NCBI RefSeq assembly: GCF_030269545.1
Contig: NZ_BSTN01000001.1
Span: forward strand, 62,001-126,000
Source: Actinomadura sp. NBRC 104425
GTDB lineage: Bacteria; Actinomycetota; Actinomycetes; Streptosporangiales; Streptosporangiaceae
DNA length: 64,000 nucleotides
Reading direction: 5' to 3'
Shown: piece after piece, positions 60,246-64,000 of the stretch
How the letters are laid out: each line of letters opens with the position of its first letter
How positions within the stretch are numbered: the first letter of the stretch is position 1
The notes under the pieces: generated by a model
What the model was told of the DNA's origin: nothing
Databases searched by the model: none
The model's input: the letters and a program-made list of their open reading frames with translations, nothing else
Program-made: the position numbers and the translations under genes

Positions 60246-61145
60246 GTGACCGCATGGGCGAGGAGGCTGACGACCACCCGGTGGCGCTGGGCCGCCGTCA
60301 CGCTGGTCGTGGTGGTGGGGCTGGCCGCGGGCGGGTACGCGCTGTACCTGCGGGCCCGCCCCTACCTGCACGGCTCCAACTGCGAGGTGCGCACGACGCT
60401 GGGCAAGATGCCGCTCGACCTGGAGCAGGCCGCCAACGCCGCCACCATCGCCGCGGTGGCGTACCGCAAGGAGCTGCCCGAGCGGGCGGCGGTGATCGCC
60501 TACGCCACCGCGATCCAGGAGTCGCGCATCCGCAACCTGCCGAGCGGCGACCGCGACTCGGTGGGCATGTTCCAGCAGCGCCCGTCGCAGGGCTGGGGAA
60601 CCCCCGACAAGCTGCGCGACCCGGTGCAGTCCACCAGCAAGTTCTTCGACGCGCTGGTCAAGGTGAAGGACTACCTGGACCGCGACCTGCACGACGCGGC
60701 CCAGCGGGTGCAGCGCAGCGCCGACGGCACCGCCTACGCCCAGCACGAACCGGACGGCAAGCTGCTGGCGCGGGCGTTCACCGGCCGTGAGGCGGCGGCG
60801 GTGCGGTGCTGGTTCTCCCCCGACAAGCGCACCTCGCCGCGGCGCGCGGAGGCGATCCGGGAGATGCGGCGCGCGTTCGGCAGCCGCCTGCAGGTGGAGA
60901 CGGCGGCGCAGCGCACGGCGGGCGGCGGGAACGGCAAGGCCCAGGCGGCCGGGCGCGACTTCGAGGCGGTCCGCGTCTCCAGCCGGCGCACCGGCTGGTC
61001 GGTGGCCTCGTGGGCGGTCACCCACGCCCAGGTGTACGGGCTGACGGAGGTGCGGTACGCGGGCCGGCACTGGACCGTCGAGGAGGGCCACGACGGCTGG
61101 ACCAAGGACGCCGACGCCCCCACCACGAAGGTGATCATCCGCTGA
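60246..61145 (+). CDS. Membrane-anchored lysozyme-like hypothetical protein
   Basis: 299 aa. One N-terminal membrane helix (RWAAVTLVVVVGLAAGGYALYL), then an extracellular domain. TAIQESRIRNLPSGDRDSVGMFQQRPSQGWGTPDKLRDPVQSTSKFF resembles lytic transglycosylases: a catalytic-type Glu in QES and the GMFQQRPSQGWG segment. The second half is unassigned (REAAAVRCWFSPDKR). Often annotated only as hypothetical. GTG at 60246. Diverges from dapD with a short gap. I rate peptidoglycan binding or cleavage as plausible, not shown. Confidence 0.68.
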   Translation: MTAWARRLTTTRWRWAAVTLVVVVGLAAGGYALYLRARPYLHGSNCEVRTTLGKMPLDLEQAANAATIAAVAYRKELPERAAVIAYATAIQESRIRNLPSGDRDSVGMFQQRPSQGWGTPDKLRDPVQSTSKFFDALVKVKDYLDRDLHDAAQRVQRSADGTAYAQHEPDGKLLARAFTGREAAAVRCWFSPDKRTSPRRAEAIREMRRAFGSRLQVETAAQRTAGGGNGKAQAAGRDFEAVRVSSRRTGWSVASWAVTHAQVYGLTEVRYAGRHWTVEEGHDGWTKDADAPTTKVIIR

Positions 61146-61219
61146 TATCCAGCCGGAATCACTTTGTGCGAACCTTTGCGATCTCCGTGTGATCTCATGT
61201 CGTGGGTTCGGAGGTGGCA

Positions 61220-63133
61220 ATGGTGGACGACTGGCGGATCGACGGCTTCGACGAGGTACGGGAGCTGGGGCGCGGCGCCCAGGGGCGCGTGGTCCTGGCC
61301 AGGCACTCGGGCAGCGGCACTCCCGTGGCGATCAAGTACCTCTCCCGCAGCGCGGACGTGGAGCGGCTGCGCGAGGAGGCCGTCCTGCTGGGGCGGGTGT
61401 CCGACCCGCACGTGGCGCGCCTGTACCGCCTGGTGGAGAGCGTGCACGGCGCGGCGCTCGTCATGGAGGCCGTCAACGGGGTCTCCCTGAAGAAGGTGCT
61501 GGCCGAGCACGGCGCCCTCGGGCCGGAGGCGTCCTTGACCGTCCTCAAGGGGTCGCTGCTGGGCCTGGCCGCCGCCCACGCCGTGGGAGTAGTGCACCGC
61601 GACTACAAGCCCGCCAACGTGGTCGTGCAGGCCGACGGGCTGAGCAAGCTGATCGACTTCGGCATCGCCACGCCGGTGGGCGGGGGCGACCGCTCGGGGA
61701 CCCCCGCCTACATGCCGCCCGAGCAGTGGCTCGGCGAACCCGCGACCCCTGCCGCGGACGTGTACGCCGCCACGTGCGTCTTCTTCGAGTGCGTGACGGG
61801 CCGCCGCCCCTTCGAGGCCGGCGACCAGGCCGCGTTGCAGGCGATGCACCTGAACGCGGACGTCCCCGTGGAGGCCGTGCCCGAGCCGTTGCGGAACCTG
61901 GTCGCCCGCGGGATGGCCAAGGACCCCACGCAGCGTCCGTGGGGCGCGGCGGCCTTCGTCACCGAGCTCGAGGAAGCGGCGGTCGCCGCGTACGGCCCCG
62001 CTTGGGAGACGCGCGGTATCCGCGTCCTGGCCGGTACCGCCGTGGCGTTGGCCGCCCTCTTCCCCTTGGTGGCCGCCGGGCTCACGCCCGCCGCGTCAGT
62101 CACAGCGGGGGCCGCCGCCTCCGGGGCGGGCGCAGCGGGGGCCGCCGGCGCGTCGGGCGCAGGCGCGGTGGGAGCTTCAGGCGCGGCCGGAGCCTCGGGG
62201 GCCGCGGGAGCGTCGGGCGCCGGCGCGGCAGGAGCCTCGGGGGCCGCGGGTTTGTCGGGCGTTTCGGGAGCCGGAAGCACCGGCCTTCTGGCGAGCACGG
62301 GCGCGAAGGTGGCGGCGGCCGTGGCGGGCACCGCCATCGCGGCGAGCGCGGGCGGCGTCGCCGTCTACGCGGGCATGGGCGACGATCCCGCGCCGCGTCC
62401 CACGCCGACCCGTCCCGTCGCGGCGACCGTCGCGGTCCAGAACCAGACGTTCAGCGAATCCGCGGTGACGGTGCGCAACGCCCAGTACGTCCGGATCTCC
62501 GGGCACGGCGACGCGGCCCTCCAGCAGAAGATCAACCAGGAGCTCCGCAAGCCGCTCGACCTGCTCATCAGCTACCTGCGCGCCAACTACAACCCGTCCA
62601 TGTGCGGCTCGCGGAAGACGTCGCTGAGCACCACCGTGGAGACGGGCATGCGCGGCCCCGCACTGGTCTCCGTCGTCTACACGCCCAAGATCGAGTACTG
62701 CGTGCCGGCCGACGGAACCCTGCCCGCCGGAGCCGTGACGGTGGACCTCAGGACGGGACGCGTCCTCACCGCCAAGGACGTCTTCATGCCCAGCACGCTG
62801 ACGTCGACCGGCCTGAAGACCCTGTGGTCCCGGCTGACCAGCAGCAACCCCACCAACTGGAAGCCCGGGGGCTGCCGGGGCTACGAACCGCCCAAGCCCG
62901 AGGAGTTCTACGCCAAGAAGCTCCCCGGAGAGGCCCCGGGAACCCTGCTCGCCGAGTACATCCCCTTCACCGCCTTCCCCACCCCGCAGCGTTTCGAGCT
63001 CAACTACTCCGTCGGCGGCAGCGAATGCCCCCGCGACCGCCTCACCGCCCCCTACGCCAAGGTCCGCGACCTGCTGAAGCCCGAGTTCCTCGCCCTGGTG
63101 GAAGGCGCGACCCCCACCCCGAGCCGGACCTGA
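61220..63133 (+). CDS. Transmembrane Ser/Thr protein kinase with Gly/Ala/Ser repeat linker
   Basis: 637 aa. Kinase domain (about 10-265): glycine loop LGRGAQGRVVLA, VAIKYL lysine, HRDYKPANVVV, DFGIA, GTPAYMPPEQ. A stretch of about 90 residues rich in Ala, Gly and Ser (AGASGA units) contains no membrane helix by itself, but hydrophobic segments before and after (RVLAGTAVALAALFPLVAAGL; GAKVAAAVAGTAIAASAGGVAVYAG) can span the membrane. The outside domain has four cysteines (MCGS, EYC, GCRG, SEC) and recalls DUF3298/RsiV-like folds. ATG at 61220 with GGAGG at 61210-61214. Confidence 0.87.
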   Translation: MVDDWRIDGFDEVRELGRGAQGRVVLARHSGSGTPVAIKYLSRSADVERLREEAVLLGRVSDPHVARLYRLVESVHGAALVMEAVNGVSLKKVLAEHGALGPEASLTVLKGSLLGLAAAHAVGVVHRDYKPANVVVQADGLSKLIDFGIATPVGGGDRSGTPAYMPPEQWLGEPATPAADVYAATCVFFECVTGRRPFEAGDQAALQAMHLNADVPVEAVPEPLRNLVARGMAKDPTQRPWGAAAFVTELEEAAVAAYGPAWETRGIRVLAGTAVALAALFPLVAAGLTPAASVTAGAAASGAGAAGAAGASGAGAVGASGAAGASGAAGASGAGAAGASGAAGLSGVSGAGSTGLLASTGAKVAAAVAGTAIAASAGGVAVYAGMGDDPAPRPTPTRPVAATVAVQNQTFSESAVTVRNAQYVRISGHGDAALQQKINQELRKPLDLLISYLRANYNPSMCGSRKTSLSTTVETGMRGPALVSVVYTPKIEYCVPADGTLPAGAVTVDLRTGRVLTAKDVFMPSTLTSTGLKTLWSRLTSSNPTNWKPGGCRGYEPPKPEEFYAKKLPGEAPGTLLAEYIPFTAFPTPQRFELNYSVGGSECPRDRLTAPYAKVRDLLKPEFLALVEGATPTPSRT

Positions 63134-63193
63134 TCGAGCCGTCTCGGCGACGTCGGCGTGATCGTCCAAGCCCACGCGAGGGAGGAAAACGGC

Positions 63194-63342
63194 ATGCCCA
63201 AGCCCACCCGGAAACACTCGATCACTCTGCCCCGCGACGTCGCCGAGGCGGCCCGCTGGGTCGCGGCCACGGCGCCGCGGAGGCCGAGCACGGACGAAAA
63301 GACCAGGCCAAGGGGGCCTTGCTGAAGCAGGCCCGCGAATAG
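63194..63342 (+). pseudogene. Remnant of a CopG/RHH-type antitoxin gene
   Basis: ATG at 63194 with a strong GGAGG upstream gives 43 residues beginning MPKPTRKHSITLPRDVAEAARW before TGA at 63325. In another frame, AEAEHGRKDQAKGALLKQARE continues to TAG at 63342. This looks like the C-terminal helix of the same antitoxin-like family. So the middle of the gene seems to be deleted and the ends are out of frame. The toxin gene, normally next, is not seen. Confidence 0.45.
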
Positions 63343-63437
63343 CAGCACGCCATGCCCTGGGCACGACCGGACGGCCGAGGACACGACACCCCACCCCTCA
63401 GCGGAACATGACACCGGAGGCGGCCCACCCCGCAATC

Positions 63438-63752
63438 TCACAGAGTCCAGGGACGCCTGCGCACGTCGTCGTCCCACCACACCCGCAACCACGACCGGTG
63501 GTCCATCCTGACGACCTCATCAAACTCCGGATGCGGAGGATGGGGGCTCCAGCGCCATTCGTCGGGAGTGAACCACGCGTACCCCCCCTTCATCCTTCGG
63601 CGTTGCGGGAATGTCTCGACCGCATGGCTCAGCCGCATGCAGAAGTTCCGGAACGGCACAAGCGGCCGGGGGACATTGGACACGACCGACGCATAGCAGT
63701 ACCACTGGCCGACTTCTCCGATGACGTTGCCGCGCCGCCTCCTCAATCGCAT
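63438..63752 (-). CDS. Hypothetical protein, Trp-rich
   Basis: 104 aa: SVVSNVPRPLVPFRNFCMRLSHAVETF, GGYAWFTPDEWRWSPHPPHPEF, DHRSWLRVWWDDD. Tryptophan-rich with mixed charges. No family recognised. ATG at 63752 overlaps the stop of the upstream small gene by 10 nt, so the two belong to one unit. Base composition here is clearly lower in G+C than the rest of the window. A longer frame to 63866 is possible but overlaps the neighbouring gene. Confidence 0.6.
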   Translation of the reverse strand: MRLRRRRGNVIGEVGQWYCYASVVSNVPRPLVPFRNFCMRLSHAVETFPQRRRMKGGYAWFTPDEWRWSPHPPHPEFDEVVRMDHRSWLRVWWDDDVRRRPWTL

Positions 63753-64000
63753 TCGATCTTCGCCCTCGCCTCGTAGTACTCCCCCTTCGGAGAGGAACGG
63801 TACTCGTTGCCGTCTGCCGCGACCCCGGTAACGACCGCGAGAGCACGCCACGTCCCGCTCTCGCACCTGTCATGGGCGACCACGAACTTACGCCCCGTCC
63901 TGCCAGGAACGATCATGGAACGAGACCTCTGCTTCTGCTCCCAGTCTCCCCACGGGCTCTGGCGAGGCGGGCGGCGTCCCTCATAGGGCCAACGCTGGAG
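63743..64000 (-). CDS. Hypothetical protein, 5' end outside the window
   Basis: The open part is 85 residues reaching the window edge: LQRWPYEGRRPPRQSPWGDWEQ, then an ATG at 63916, KFVVAHDRCESGTWRALAVVTGVAADG and the ending YYEARAKIECD. The segment before the ATG reads like protein, so the true start probably lies beyond 64000. No family recognised. It overlaps the downstream Trp-rich gene. The two form a small operon of lower G+C. Confidence 0.55.
   Translation of the reverse strand, partial: LQRWPYEGRRPPRQSPWGDWEQKQRSRSMIVPGRTGRKFVVAHDRCESGTWRALAVVTGVAADGNEYRSSPKGEYYEARAKIECD

Noticed and set aside
63408..63776. A 122-residue plus-strand frame at the window edge
   Set aside because: The minus strand has two overlapping frames with more protein-like, Trp-rich content; the plus frame is Pro/His-rich noise.

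Overview
The window is a GC-rich (by eye above 70% G+C), gene-dense stretch of an actinomycete chromosome. GTG and TTG starts are common, genes overlap at ATGA/GTGA junctions, and marker families for Actinomycetota are present (AdnAB, MoeZ, DUF3107, DUF3117, MucB/RseB-type regulator, mycosin, DUF6758). A Streptosporangiales-type organism (Actinomadura/Thermomonospora-like) is my best guess from gene content; this is inference, not a database match. No rRNA, tRNA, CRISPR array, prophage or complete insertion sequence was seen.

Layout. 0-13 kb: an acyl-CoA synthetase, a small regulator-like protein, a methyltransferase, the two-subunit AdnA/AdnB helicase-nuclease, a short PucR-type regulator, an alkyltransferase-like protein and an orphan mycosin with a membrane partner. 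13-24 kb: CsbD, MoeZ, a TetR/MMPL divergent pair with repeated TTAACG boxes, a secreted SodC-like protein with only the copper ligands, a split NHEJ set (Ku diverging from separate ligase and polymerase genes) and a flavoprotein with a degraded redox site. 24-33 kb: TetR, DUF3107, a RhlE-type DEAD-box helicase that appears to start with CTG, glycerophosphodiesterase, alpha/beta hydrolase, MpaB-like oxygenase, RecB-like nuclease, an MBL-fold protein without its metal motif, PHP phosphoesterase and DUF6758. 33-42 kb: NUDIX, CPBP protease, malyl-CoA-lyase-like protein, an ECF41 sigma factor with its carboxymuconolactone-decarboxylase partner, an MgtE-N/CBS protein with DUF1003, MarR and Mrp.

42-48 kb is an envelope-stress locus: tatB, htrA, a MucB/RseB-like regulator, a zinc anti-sigma factor and an ECF sigma factor (SigE-like) run on the minus strand. 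A convincing ECF-type promoter precedes the sigma gene and a divergent O-methyltransferase lies beside it. 48-55 kb: leucyl aminopeptidase, DUF3117, enoyl-CoA hydratase, then a damaged glycosyltransferase region. There a frameshifted membrane mannosyltransferase is followed by a gene that is an in-frame chimera of a GT4 glycosyltransferase N-terminus and a LuxR response-regulator C-terminus. 3-methyladenine glycosylase follows. 55-64 kb: PhoX phosphatase, two overlapping LOG-family genes, dapE-dapD (lysine/DAP synthesis), a lysozyme-like secreted protein, a Ser/Thr kinase with a Gly/Ala/Ser repeat linker, a broken antitoxin-like gene and two small genes at the edge.

Gene order resembles two mycobacterial neighbourhoods from memory (adnAB-moeZ-TetR-DUF3107-rhlE, and dapD-dapE-LOG-tag-DUF3117-OMT-sigE-anti-sigma-htrA-tatB-mrp). 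DNA repair is strongly represented: AdnAB, Ku/ligase/polymerase, ATL, Tag and a RecB-like nuclease. The most unusual items are the GT4-response regulator chimera, the CTG-initiated helicase, the Cu-only SodC-like protein, and two enzymes that keep their folds but have lost canonical catalytic residues.
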